Shown: positions 7,068 to 14,448 of the stretch, piece after piece
Layout of the letters: each line of letters begins with the position of its first letter
How positions within the stretch are numbered: the first letter of the stretch is position 1
Source: Pedosphaera sp.
GTDB taxonomy: Bacteria > Verrucomicrobiota > Verrucomicrobiia > Limisphaerales > UBA9464
DNA: 14,648 bases
Direction: 5' to 3'
Assembly: GCA_009695405.1 (NCBI GenBank)
Contig: SIAZ01000067.1
Span: 1-14,648 of the forward strand
The notes under the pieces: model-generated
What the model was told of the DNA's origin: nothing
Seen by the model: only the letters and a program-made list of their open reading frames with translations
Database searches by the model: none
Made by a program: the position numbers and the translations under genes

Positions 7068-7188
7068 AAAGTATTTTCTCGCCCAGTAGTCCCTTACTGA
7101 GGCGGTGTGGAGAGTGGGGTGTGAGTTCAGAACGGTGATTGGATGATTCCAGCAATTGTTCACTCTCGTTGGAAACGACACTTCCACG
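7068..7188. other. noncoding leader before psd
   Basis: This 121-bp stretch separates the decayed membrane-protein gene from psd. I see no gene in it, and no promoter or ribosome binding site that I would defend. The psd frame is open back to a TTG at 7156. Confidence 0.4.
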
Positions 7189-7911
7189 ATGCAGAGTCAC
7201 CCGTTACTCTTCTTCCGAGTGACTCATAAGGGAAAAGCTAGCATCGCATTCCGACGCATCCTGTTTATCGCAGTGATAGGGTCGGGTATTTTTGGATTCC
7301 TTCTGGCTGGAGTCGCTTTCCTAGTCGGTCGAAGTGTAAATTCCTATGGATATGCTGGACTGGGTTTTCTGGTACTAATTTTTGCCTTATTTGCTAGGCA
7401 CTTCTTTCGCGATCCAGACGCGATTGTGCCCGCTGGCCGAGGTTTGATTGTCGCGCCTGGCCATGGTAGAGTCGATGTTATCGACGAGACTGAAGAACTG
7501 CATTTTATGGGAGGGCGATGTCGTCGGGTCTCGATTTTTCTATCAGTTTTTGATGTTCATATTCAGCAAGCACCCGTGTCAGGTCGTGTGGCGTTGGTTC
7601 GACATACCGCGGGTCAGTTTCTTAATGCGTTGAATTTAGAATCCGCCGCATTGAACGAGAATGTGGTCATGGGATTTGAACCAACCGAACCGGCGTGCGG
7701 TCGAGTGGCCATCAAGCTGATTACGGGCCTGATTGCTCGCCGTATTGTTCCTTGGGCCGCTGTAGGCGATGTGGTGTCGAAAGGTGACCGAGTTTCACTC
7801 ATTCAATTTGGATCGCGGGTTGACATCTATCTTCCCGCGAATGCAGAAGTGGCAGTGAAGTTGGGTGATCGAGTGGTGGGTGGCGAAACCGTAGTGGCTC
7901 GTTTGAAGTGA
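7189..7911 (+). CDS. psd: phosphatidylserine decarboxylase, short (archaetidylserine-decarboxylase-like) type
   Basis: This enzyme decarboxylates phosphatidylserine to phosphatidylethanolamine at the membrane using a pyruvoyl group made by self-cleavage. The 240-residue protein has two hydrophobic spans (about 22-45 and 53-70), then FFRDPD (73-78), GHGRVDVIDE, SVFDVHIQQAP (His124) and LNENVVMGF. The cleavage motif FGSRVDIYLP contains Gly208-Ser209, the expected processing site. Length and motif match the short Psd form rather than the LGST type of Escherichia coli. The ATG at 7189 is preferred over the in-frame TTG at 7156, which would add 11 residues. The stop overlaps the pssA start (TGATG), so the two pathway enzymes are coupled. 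Confidence 0.93.
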   Translation: MQSHPLLFFRVTHKGKASIAFRRILFIAVIGSGIFGFLLAGVAFLVGRSVNSYGYAGLGFLVLIFALFARHFFRDPDAIVPAGRGLIVAPGHGRVDVIDETEELHFMGGRCRRVSIFLSVFDVHIQQAPVSGRVALVRHTAGQFLNALNLESAALNENVVMGFEPTEPACGRVAIKLITGLIARRIVPWAAVGDVVSKGDRVSLIQFGSRVDIYLPANAEVAVKLGDRVVGGETVVARLK

Positions 7912-8759
7912 TGAATCCCGCAGAAAAAAGACCGCTTGAATCGACCGAAGAACCGATGCGTTTGAAGATTTATCTTCTGCCGAATCTATTTACCGGTGGC
8001 AATCTTTTCTGTGGATTTTTGGCCCTCACCAAGATTGTCGAAGCGGATCTCAGCACGGGCTATCACGACATTAAGATCGCCCTCCTTTACATTCTTGTCG
8101 CCTGTATTTTGGATCTGTTGGACGGTCGGGTTGCGCGGATGGGGGGATTTGAAAGTCCGTTTGGGCGCGAGTTTGATTCGCTAGCCGATATTGTCAGTTT
8201 TGGAGTGGCACCTGCCTTTTTGGTTCATCGCATTGTTCTCAGAGATATTTTCGTTAATCATAAGGAGATTGGTTGGTTTATCGCGGCGATATTTGTGATT
8301 TGTGGCGCGTTCAGATTAGCTCGATTTAATTGCCTCGCAGCGCAGGCCAATGGGGGTGGTGGAAAATATTTTACCGGTTTTCCGATCCCTATGGCAGCGG
8401 GGATGATTGCTTCACTGACACTTTTTCTCATCTGGTGGGACGACAAAGATTTTCCGGTCGGCTATTGGCGTTTTACCTTGCCCGTCGTGCTGATTCTCCT
8501 CTCAGCGATGATGGTGAGCGAAGTCCATTATCCTACCTTTAAGAAGGTGGATTGGAGGACACAAAAGCCGTTCGTTAAAACCTTGGTTATCTTAATGATT
8601 GCAGCACTGGCCTTGTTACTTTGGCAGAAGCTTCTTCCCATTGTCGCTCCCATCATCTTTTCAGCCTATCTCGTTTACGGTTTTATTCGCCCCTATATTT
8701 CCCGCAAAATGCAGCGTGAAATCGAGCAGGACGAAGAAGACGACGGAGTTGCCTCCTGA
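7911..8759 (+). CDS. pssA: CDP-diacylglycerol--serine O-phosphatidyltransferase
   Basis: This integral membrane enzyme transfers serine onto CDP-diacylglycerol to give phosphatidylserine, the substrate of the adjacent Psd. The 282-residue protein carries the CDP-alcohol phosphatidyltransferase signature DG-x2-AR-x8-G-x3-D-x3-D in DLLDGRVARMGGFESPFG followed by REFDSLAD (Asp71, Gly72, Ala75, Arg76, Gly85, Asp89, Asp93). The N-terminal LPNLFTGGNLFCGF is also typical of PssA. Multiple membrane spans follow, and the tail is acidic (EQDEEDDG). The ATG at 7911 shares a base with the psd stop; a GTG one codon earlier is possible. Order and coupling with psd support the assignment. Confidence 0.94.
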   Translation: MNPAEKRPLESTEEPMRLKIYLLPNLFTGGNLFCGFLALTKIVEADLSTGYHDIKIALLYILVACILDLLDGRVARMGGFESPFGREFDSLADIVSFGVAPAFLVHRIVLRDIFVNHKEIGWFIAAIFVICGAFRLARFNCLAAQANGGGGKYFTGFPIPMAAGMIASLTLFLIWWDDKDFPVGYWRFTLPVVLILLSAMMVSEVHYPTFKKVDWRTQKPFVKTLVILMIAALALLLWQKLLPIVAPIIFSAYLVYGFIRPYISRKMQREIEQDEEDDGVAS

Positions 8760-8781
8760 ACACCGTTTCCCCTTCTATCTT

Positions 8782-9450
8782 ATGATGGAAACTTGGCCTC
8801 ATTTGACCGCTGTACTCGTTGGAGCGTTCGCCGGATTTGTAACGAGTATCCCTGGTGGACCGATCAACGCCACACTTCTGAGCGAGACAGCGACCAAGGG
8901 ACTGCGCTGGTCCCTCTTTGTCAGCCTCGGGGCGGTGACGATGGAAGCCGTCTATTGCGCCTTCGCTTTCGCTAGTTTTGCCCAACTTTTTGACTCAAGG
9001 TTGGTTCGAGCCACCATAGAATTGGTCAGCTTCATTTTGATGCTTTGGCTCGGAATCCGGTTCCTTCGAGGAACCCCTATCCCCGGCGAAGTACGCGGGG
9101 TAAAATTGGTGGAAGCTCGGTTTCATCCACATACCGGATTCTGGACAGGCTTTCTTCGGGTGTTGGGTAATCCGGCCCTTCTTCTTCTTTGGTTGACGGT
9201 GACCGCGACCCTCACCGCTCGTGATTGGCTTCAGGATGACTGGGGCTGCAAAGGGCTTTTTGTCGTTGGAGTCGCCAGCGGCGCACTGAGTTGGTTTGTC
9301 ACGGTGGCTTGGGGAGTCACTCGTGGACGCGGACGTGTTTCCCCAGCAAACATGAAACGATTTTCCCAAGGGAGCGGGGCCCTTCTCCTCGTGGTCGCTC
9401 TAGCGGTGGGAGTTCGGCTTATCCGCCTTCTCGCGGAACGTCCCCACTGA
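8782..9450 (+). CDS. LysE/RhtB-family transporter
   Basis: This 222-residue membrane protein belongs to the LysE-type exporter family, whose members export amino acids or similar solutes. The N-terminus has the family pattern IPGGPINATLLSETATKGLR then FVSLGAVTMEAVYC (about residues 23-58). Five or six hydrophobic segments follow, with GNPALLLLWLTVTATL near the middle. The frame is open further upstream to 8599, but that part overlaps pssA out of frame and is not membrane-like. The tandem ATGs at 8782/8785 lie 22 bp after pssA and give the expected length. It is probably co-transcribed with psd-pssA. The substrate cannot be inferred. Confidence 0.82.
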   Translation: MMETWPHLTAVLVGAFAGFVTSIPGGPINATLLSETATKGLRWSLFVSLGAVTMEAVYCAFAFASFAQLFDSRLVRATIELVSFILMLWLGIRFLRGTPIPGEVRGVKLVEARFHPHTGFWTGFLRVLGNPALLLLWLTVTATLTARDWLQDDWGCKGLFVVGVASGALSWFVTVAWGVTRGRGRVSPANMKRFSQGSGALLLVVALAVGVRLIRLLAERPH

Positions 9451-9610
9451 AGGAGTTGGCGATGGATCGAGTGGGCACGAGACTGCACACCTCGTCTTAG
9501 TGTCATCTCCACGGGACTGCGCTGTTTGAGGAGTGAGTTTTTCACGTATTCCGTGCTAGGATCCGAAACTTCACTTGCCCGAGACAGGCTACGAGGCCAA
9601 AGTTTCAAAA
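9451..9610 (+). other. spacer upstream of nuoA, probable promoter region
   Basis: This 160-bp stretch separates the transporter gene from nuoA. I see no gene in it. A TAGGAT hexamer at about 9557 could be a -10 box, but no -35 element at normal spacing is convincing. GAGG at about 9591 is rather far from the nuoA start to act as a ribosome binding site. Confidence 0.3.
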
Positions 9611-9994
9611 ATGGATTCGCAACTGAACCAGTATTTACCGGTGTTGATGCTGCTGATGGTAACCAGCGGTTTTGCAGTGAGCACACTGATTATCTCAGTC
9701 GCCGCTGGCAAATTGGGGCGTCGCACTAAAACGAAGGATATTCCCTACGAATGCGGTATGCTTCCCGAAGGCGAAGGCAATTCTAGGATGTGCGTGAAGT
9801 TCTATCTGGTTGCGCTGCTTTTTGTGCTCTTTGATATCGAAGTCGTCTTCATGTATCCGTGGGCTGTCACCTACAAAAAGTTATTGGAAACGGATGTCAC
9901 TCTCGCTCTTGGCGGCATGCTTTCCTTTATGTTTATCCTAGTGGTCGGATACGTTTACGCCCTTAAAAAACGGGCTTTCGATTGGAAATCTTAA
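9611..9994 (+). CDS. nuoA: NADH-quinone oxidoreductase subunit A
   Basis: NuoA is a small membrane subunit of respiratory complex I, next to the quinone-binding region. The 127-residue protein has three hydrophobic spans (about 9-32, 63-83 and 96-117). It carries the family signatures YECGMLPEG (46-54) and KFYLVALLFVLFDIEVVFMY followed by PWAV (63-86), including the conserved Asp75 and Glu77. The ATG at 9611 (MDSQLNQYLP) gives the usual length; an earlier ATG at 9575 would add 12 residues. In most bacteria nuoA begins a nuoA-N operon, but here no recognisable nuoB follows and the next real gene is a convergent Nudix hydrolase. The gene looks intact, so other subunits probably lie elsewhere. 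Confidence 0.93.
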   Translation: MDSQLNQYLPVLMLLMVTSGFAVSTLIISVAAGKLGRRTKTKDIPYECGMLPEGEGNSRMCVKFYLVALLFVLFDIEVVFMYPWAVTYKKLLETDVTLALGGMLSFMFILVVGYVYALKKRAFDWKS

Positions 9995-10179
9995 GCTGCG
10001 AACCATCGAATCAGAGTGGTATCGGGGTTGAGCCCGACCTTCTGAAGGGTAATACCTGTGTCTCTAAGTTGATCGGTCAGATCGAACGGTTCGGTTTAAG
10101 GGCCTGCGATTGCTCCGAGCTTGTTTGGTGGTTGGGGCCACTTCAGTCGTGGGACCCTCGCCCTTGATCTCAGTGGGAA
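9995..10179. other. region after nuoA with no recognised gene
   Basis: A 61-codon plus-strand frame starts inside the nuoA end (9982) and ends at 10167. Its product includes GVEPDLLKGNTCVSKL and ELVWWLGPLQSW. I do not recognise it; a very faint likeness to NuoB N-termini is discussed in the findings. An imperfect hairpin GGGCCAC/GTGGGACCC lies at 10135-10157, between the convergent nuoA and Nudix genes, and might serve as a terminator. Confidence 0.35.
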
Positions 10180-10695
10180 TTAAATTACTTTGGCCGTTTC
10201 GAGGGCGATGATTAATCGATCGATGAACGGATGCTGAGCAATTTTCAGTCGTTGCTTGGCACTTTCCTCATCGAAGAAGCCTGCTCGGTCAATTTCTGGC
10301 CAAGAACGCCAAGAGCCAGACCCTAGGGGCCACTCGATCTCCACATGATTGCTCTGGATACCCTCTTCTTCTTGCCACGAGCCTTGAAACGCCCAAGCGT
10401 ACACAGTTTTACCGCCCCTTTGCTTAATAGAACCTAGATCAATGTAAGGACCCGAGGCAATGAGTCCGACCTCTTCCTTGAATTCTCGAACAGCAGCAAC
10501 CAGAGGTTCTTCACCACTCTCGATTTCCCCTTTTGGAATCGTCCAAATCCCGTGATCGCGAGTCGGAAACCAAGGGCCGCCTGGATGCGCGATAAAAACC
10601 TCCAGCAGACCCTCACGAAGACGGTACATTAAGAGGCCGGCGCTTATTCGCGAACGGCGCAGTGCGGTTGGTATTGAATGACGGATCGAAGTCAC
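10180..10695 (-). CDS. Nudix hydrolase
   Basis: This 171-residue protein hydrolyses a nucleoside diphosphate linked to another moiety; the exact substrate is unknown. The Nudix box GX5EX7REUXEEXGU is complete at residues 56-78 (GEIESGE, then REFKEEVGL), with metal-binding Glu71, Glu74 and Glu75. The preceding ISAGLLMYRLREGLLEVFIA and HPGGPWFPTRDHGIWTIPKG resemble a MutT-like subfamily of about 150-160 residues whose members share the HPGGP motif. The start is a GTG at 10695; the next in-frame ATG (residue 23) would remove part of the first strand. No Shine-Dalgarno sequence is seen. The gene lies 326 bp downstream of the glycosyltransferase on the same strand. Confidence 0.9.
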   Translation of the reverse strand: MTSIRHSIPTALRRSRISAGLLMYRLREGLLEVFIAHPGGPWFPTRDHGIWTIPKGEIESGEEPLVAAVREFKEEVGLIASGPYIDLGSIKQRGGKTVYAWAFQGSWQEEEGIQSNHVEIEWPLGSGSWRSWPEIDRAGFFDEESAKQRLKIAQHPFIDRLIIALETAKVI

Positions 10696-11021
10696 TTTTA
10701 GGACGGGAGTCGTCGCCTCAAAGATAGGGTTTTTCCTGCCGCAGAACTACTTATACGACACAGAGGATCACTACTGCAACATCCGCGTGATTTCTGGTCG
10801 TCGATAGTGCAAATCCTGACGGCCCCTCGGACATGCCAAAAGTCTAAAATAAAGGGATCTATCCTCTCTAGTCGACGAGGTACCGAATTAAGATTTTCGG
10901 CGGGGAGAATTTACGATGCCGGCTGATCTCTGATTTCTACCCATTGAAATCATTCGTTTAGTGGGTGGTCCCCTGTGTCAGCATCTCTGGGGAAACAAAA
11001 AAGCGAGTCAGGCAAAGCGAG
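10696..11021. other. 326-bp noncoding stretch between the glycosyltransferase and Nudix genes
   Basis: I see no gene or convincing gene remnant on either strand. A short direct repeat AAAGCGAGT occurs at about 11000 and 11016, close to the glycosyltransferase stop. CCCC/GGGG pairs around 10971-10994 could form a weak stem. The length suggests that the Nudix gene has its own promoter here, but I cannot locate it. Confidence 0.4.
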
Positions 11022-12248
11022 TTAACTTGGAGCGGGCGTTGGTTGGGTGCGTTGTTCAGTAAAGTCGACTGCATTCGAGGCGATAATTCCCCAGTCCAAT
11101 TCTCGCGATACACGGCGACTGGCTGCAAGACCAGAGGCGCGGCGTTGGTCTGGAGATTGGTTCAATACTTGGAGCACCTTCCGAGCAAAGGTGCTCGCAT
11201 CCCACCCCGAAAAGAGGAGCGCGGGTTCAGATCTAAAATATCCCTGCAAATTCTCGAGGGGTGTACTCACACAATTTAAGCCGCATCCAAGATATTCGAC
11301 TGCTTTAGCCACAAAGGCGCAGTGACCCCCCTCAGAGGCTTCGTAGGGCACGATCCCAACGGTAGCTCCACGTAGTTGATCTGCCACCGTTGCATAGGGC
11401 ACAAAGCCGGTGGTTTCTAGCTCTAAACCAGGAGCTTTATGTCGCAAGTCTCGGGTAAACTCGGCTAATGCGGGCGTCACACGGCCCACAAAGCGGAAGA
11501 CCACCTTTGGGCGAGTCGCGTGAATTGCCAGAACCGCACCGCGCGCAATGGGTCCAAGATGATGCCGATCAAAGGAGCCATGCATCACCACCACGGGACG
11601 CTGCGGACTGGGTATCTCTGTGCCGGGAACGAATAGGTTCGCATCGTATCCATAGTGGATCGCTCGAATCCGCTCCGACGGATACCCAGTGCGACTAAAA
11701 CGCTCGGCTAACGGGGTCGAAACGGTCATTACACCCTCGGCATCAAAACGGCGAGGCATGGATAACTCGAACCGATTCAAAAGCGGAACAAATCCTGTCC
11801 GAGTAAACACCGCAGGCCACGTCTCCATAAACCCAGTTAAATAATCTAAAAAGTTCATTACCAACGGAACTTTCCAACGTCGCCGGAGGTTGCCACCAGC
11901 AACCCCAGCGATGGTGTGCTGAGCAAGGATAGCCTCGAAATGAAACTTCCCTTTTGTGGACTGATTTAAACCGGCAAGCACTTGGTCGGCGTGACGCGTC
12001 AAGGCTAGGGGGTATAGCAAGTACTTCAGATTTCGCAGTCGAGTATAACGCCCCATTGTCCAACGGGTAAATGGATGAATGGAGATCCCAAACTGGAGCG
12101 CGATCGATTTTGAGTCAGGAAATTCAGGACAGAAAAGATGGACTTGGTGGCCTCGCCGCACCAGTTCACGCATCAAATAAGGAGCCTCTGCGGACCCTCC
12201 TCCGCTCGGGGGAAAGAAGGGTTCGTGGGTGAGGAAAGCGAGGCGCAT
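11022..12248 (-). CDS. glycosyltransferase family 4 / group 1
   Basis: This 408-residue protein is a GT-B-fold, retaining glycosyltransferase that would transfer a sugar from a nucleotide-sugar donor, probably to a cell-surface or secreted glycan. The N-terminal Rossmann half opens with MRLAFLTHEPFFPPSGGGSA (glycine-rich acceptor-side loop at 14-18) and contains LVRRGHQVHLFCP. The linker region has the typical IHYGYDANLF (197-206). The C-terminal half has VVVMHGSF, FRFVG and VGIVPYEASEGGHCAFVAKA followed by VEYLGCGL (about 297-324), corresponding to the donor-binding E-x7-E region, here with a Lys-Ala-Val-Glu core. Donor and acceptor cannot be named. It lies 60 bp downstream of the M20 peptidase gene on the same strand. 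Confidence 0.87.
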   Translation of the reverse strand: MRLAFLTHEPFFPPSGGGSAEAPYLMRELVRRGHQVHLFCPEFPDSKSIALQFGISIHPFTRWTMGRYTRLRNLKYLLYPLALTRHADQVLAGLNQSTKGKFHFEAILAQHTIAGVAGGNLRRRWKVPLVMNFLDYLTGFMETWPAVFTRTGFVPLLNRFELSMPRRFDAEGVMTVSTPLAERFSRTGYPSERIRAIHYGYDANLFVPGTEIPSPQRPVVVMHGSFDRHHLGPIARGAVLAIHATRPKVVFRFVGRVTPALAEFTRDLRHKAPGLELETTGFVPYATVADQLRGATVGIVPYEASEGGHCAFVAKAVEYLGCGLNCVSTPLENLQGYFRSEPALLFSGWDASTFARKVLQVLNQSPDQRRASGLAASRRVSRELDWGIIASNAVDFTEQRTQPTPAPS

Positions 12249-12308
12249 CGGGGCAGGGTCTTATGAAAGGGTAAGATGAAAGCAACATCAAGTTCCCTGA
12301 GGGTTTCT

Positions 12309-13469
12309 TCAGGGTTGCTCGCGAAGGAAACGGTCAAGAATGGAGGTCGCTCGTTCCAATTGCTTGACTGCCACCCATTCTCGATCGGTGTGAGCTTGGG
12401 CGATGTCGCCTGGACCGAAGACGACGGAGGGTGTGCCGGCCGCCGCGATCGGTGAGGCGTCGGTAAAATAGTGGACCCCCAGTGTCGTCTTTCGACCTGC
12501 GATTCGACTTAATTGAGCCACGAGCGGATGGGATGGATCCGTCTCCAACGGTTCACAGGAGGCAGTTCGTAGCGTATCAAAGGTGGCATGCAGATTCTGC
12601 TTCTTAAGGAAGGTTTGAATTTCACGACGCACAGTCGCCTCAGTCTCCCTAGGCAAAGTGCGGCGATCAATACCAATCACACAGTCGGCTGGCACGATGT
12701 TGGGTTGTCGTCCGCCGGAAATAAGGCCGACATTAACGGTAGGGACTCCGAGGAGCGGGTGCGGTTTTCTCTGGGCCAATAAGTCTGCGTAGTCTTGTTC
12801 AAGTGCGAGAACAATCCGAGCCATCTCCGTCACCGCATTTCGCCCTCGGTGAGGCGTAGCACCATGAGCCGCCTTTCCGAGGGTCCGGAGTTGCAGCCAG
12901 ACATCACCCTTGTGAGCCGTCACGACGTTCAATCCGGTTGGTTCACCCACAATAGCCAAATCGGCGCGGCCACCCGTTTGGGCAAAGTGACGTGATCCCA
13001 ACTGCATGTTTTCCTCGTCAGCAAGCCCAATGAAGACGATCTCCGTATTTTGGGGCCGAGGCCCTGATTTTGAGACAGCGAGCAGTGCTTGAAAATAAGC
13101 CGCCACCGATCCCTTTGTGTCACAGGCTCCACGACCGTAAATACGCCCCCCTGAGATCACTGGTTTTAATTGTTTTGCGTAGTTTGGATTCCCAACTGTA
13201 TCTAGGTGTGGCGCGAGAAACACACGCCGCCGAGCACGGCCGGAGGGGGAGAGCCGAACAATAAGGTTAGATCGATCAGCAGTGATCGCTTGGCGCTCAA
13301 CTTCAAGACCGGCACGCCGTGCGCAATCGGATAGAAATTCGGCAACCCGCTGTTCTCCAGAAAGGGAGAGATCGGAATAGAAAGCTGGATTGACGCTAGG
13401 AAGTGCAATCAGGTCACAGAGAAGACGGGAGATGTCAGCTAAGGCAGCCACGGTGAGTAGAGAGTACAC
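12309..13469 (-). CDS. M20-family metallopeptidase (ArgE/DapE/acetylornithine-deacetylase-like)
   Basis: This 386-residue cytoplasmic zinc hydrolase would cleave an N-acyl amino acid or dipeptide-like substrate. Metal ligands and catalytic residues are all present: PHLDTV (His88, Asp90), GRGACDTKG (Asp117), ADEEN (Glu152 base, Glu153 ligand), GEPT (Glu176) and AQAHTDREWV (His360). The dimerisation or lid domain (about 185-295) has AAHGATPHRGRNA with His202. The pattern fits ArgE/DapE/ACY1, but the reaction cannot be narrowed from sequence reading alone, and no arginine or lysine genes are nearby. The start is GTG at 13469; a second GTG at 13451 (before AALADISRL) is equally plausible and matches homologue N-termini slightly better. 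Confidence 0.9.
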   Translation of the reverse strand: MYSLLTVAALADISRLLCDLIALPSVNPAFYSDLSLSGEQRVAEFLSDCARRAGLEVERQAITADRSNLIVRLSPSGRARRRVFLAPHLDTVGNPNYAKQLKPVISGGRIYGRGACDTKGSVAAYFQALLAVSKSGPRPQNTEIVFIGLADEENMQLGSRHFAQTGGRADLAIVGEPTGLNVVTAHKGDVWLQLRTLGKAAHGATPHRGRNAVTEMARIVLALEQDYADLLAQRKPHPLLGVPTVNVGLISGGRQPNIVPADCVIGIDRRTLPRETEATVRREIQTFLKKQNLHATFDTLRTASCEPLETDPSHPLVAQLSRIAGRKTTLGVHYFTDASPIAAAGTPSVVFGPGDIAQAHTDREWVAVKQLERATSILDRFLREQP

Positions 13470-13588
13470 GCAGGGTATCTAAATTCGACCTTAGAATCTT
13501 CAAAGATTCAGTAAACAAGCGGTAACGATCCGATTCTTGATTTGACAGGTAGACTTGCAGAGTTGTTTTTGGAAAGGGGTTCTTTAAA

Positions 13589-13716
13589 AGGCTCATCCTT
13601 TCAGTCAGTTTCTTTGAACCAATAAATTTAAATAATGACACTTCCTTTGATTAGGCTCATCCTTTCAGTCAGTTTCTTTGAACCAATAAATTTAAATAAT
13701 GACACTTCCTTTGATT
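13589..13716. repeat. perfect 64-bp tandem duplication spanning the DUF5069 start codon
   Basis: Bases 13589-13652 and 13653-13716 are identical by eye, with one further matching base at the junction. Each unit opens with AGGCTCATCC, includes an AT-rich block AATAAATTTAAATAATG, and ends with the first codons of the DUF5069 gene (ATGACACTTCCTTTGATT). The functional start at 13699 is in the second copy; the first copy carries an identical ATG at 13635, 64 bp upstream and hence out of frame. The absence of mismatches suggests a recent slippage or duplication event. Confidence 0.95.
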
Positions 13717-13718
13717 AA
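13635..13718 (+). other. 27-codon upstream reading frame created by the duplication
   Basis: The duplicated start codon at 13635 opens a short frame (MTLPLIRLILSVSFFEPINL...) that stops with TAA at 13716-13718, inside the DUF5069 gene and 20 nt past its start. It shares its upstream context and first six codons with the real gene. It may be translated and could compete with or couple to the downstream start; this is inference only. Confidence 0.4.
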
Positions 13719-14160
13719 AGCCCTCGATTTGACCCAACGCCCACCCCGAAGTATGAGAGTCCGCTTGGGCGGCTATTCTATTTTGCCTCGGATTCTCGAC
13801 AAATGTCGTGCGGTGCTGGTCGGAAAGAACGGAGAGTACAACTTTGACTGCCCATTGGATCATCAGTTTTTCAAATTCGCTGGGGTAAAACCAGATGCCT
13901 TCAAAAGTGAGGTAGCTCAAGGACACGGAGACTCTGCGATCCTCGCCTGGATCCAATCCCAGTCGTTAGTTCTTCGCTCACCTTGGGAGATCGAACAGTG
14001 GAGCGATTATCACGATCGACGTGGGCCGAGTAGCGACGCAGAAACACTGGCCTATTTTGCATCTACACTCGGAAAATTTTCTGCAACGCGTGAAGATATT
14101 TGTTCTTGGGCTGATCTGCTCGACTTAGACGATCACCTCTCTTTTGGTGGGCAAGCCTAA
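13699..14160 (+). CDS. DUF5069 domain-containing protein
   Basis: This 153-residue protein belongs to DUF5069, a family of unknown function common in Verrucomicrobiota and Planctomycetota. Recognisable features are DLTQRPPRSMRVRLGGYSIL then PRILDKCRAVLVGKNGEYNF and CPLDHQFFKFAGV (about 10-63), followed by GHGDSAILAWI. The tail is acidic and ends LLDLDDHLSFGGQA. No signal peptide or membrane span is seen, so it is probably cytoplasmic. The start at 13699 is supported by the conserved DLT..PPRS motif falling at residue 10. The start region lies in a tandem duplication. The stop overlaps the stop of the convergent glycosyltransferase remnant by 4 bp. Confidence 0.85.
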   Translation: MTLPLIKALDLTQRPPRSMRVRLGGYSILPRILDKCRAVLVGKNGEYNFDCPLDHQFFKFAGVKPDAFKSEVAQGHGDSAILAWIQSQSLVLRSPWEIEQWSDYHDRRGPSSDAETLAYFASTLGKFSATREDICSWADLLDLDDHLSFGGQA

Positions 14161-14448
14161 CGGGCACTCTCCGAGACGCGGTGGATGCGCCGCGAGCGTG
14201 TCCACCAGAGGCCTGTGAGGATTTTCAGAATGCCGATCGCAGCGGCTAATGTCCCTAAGAGAGTGCCTGAAATTTTGGAATTGCCGGCTTGACGCTGTCG
14301 AAAGGTGACGGGGATTTCTGTTATTTTGAGTCTGCATTCTACGGCCCGAATCTGCATTTCCACATTCCACCCGTAAGCTCAGTCTTGGAGATTAAGTTGT
14401 GAAATTTTGGCCCGGCGAATTGCCCGCAGTGAACCCACATCGCCGAAG
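14157..14448 (-). pseudogene. glycosyltransferase family 2, C-terminal remnant cut by an IS3-type element
   Basis: Read on the minus strand, the remnant gives FGDVGSLRAIRRAKISQLNL, then QD, a TGA (14379-14381), and AYGWNVEMQIRAVECRLKIT, EIPVTFRQRQAGNSKISGTL, followed by a hydrophobic segment and a stop at 14157. This matches the C-terminal half of membrane-associated GT2 enzymes of the dolichol-phosphate-mannose-synthase type (D.G..RAIRR, YGW..EMQI.A, EVPV..R.R..G.SKISGT). The likeness runs straight through the TGA, which stands where family members have a sense codon. The homology ends at about 14447, where the right insertion sequence begins, so the N-terminal catalytic part (DxD region) is missing. 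It is non-functional as seen. Confidence 0.8.

Noticed and set aside
8599..8781. N-terminal extension of the LysE-like frame
   Set aside because: This part overlaps pssA out of frame and does not resemble a transporter N-terminus; the family motif begins soon after the ATGs at 8782/8785.
9231..9686. 151-codon minus-strand frame over the transporter end and nuoA start
   Set aside because: It overlaps two real genes on the opposite strand, and its Arg/Ser/Thr-rich product has no recognisable features.
13435..13641. 68-codon minus-strand frame upstream of the M20 gene
   Set aside because: It starts inside the tandem repeat, overlaps the M20 start and shows no family likeness; probably chance.
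13589..13716. CRISPR-like or integron-like repeat
   Set aside because: There are only two directly adjacent copies without spacers, and they include coding sequence; a tandem duplication explains it.
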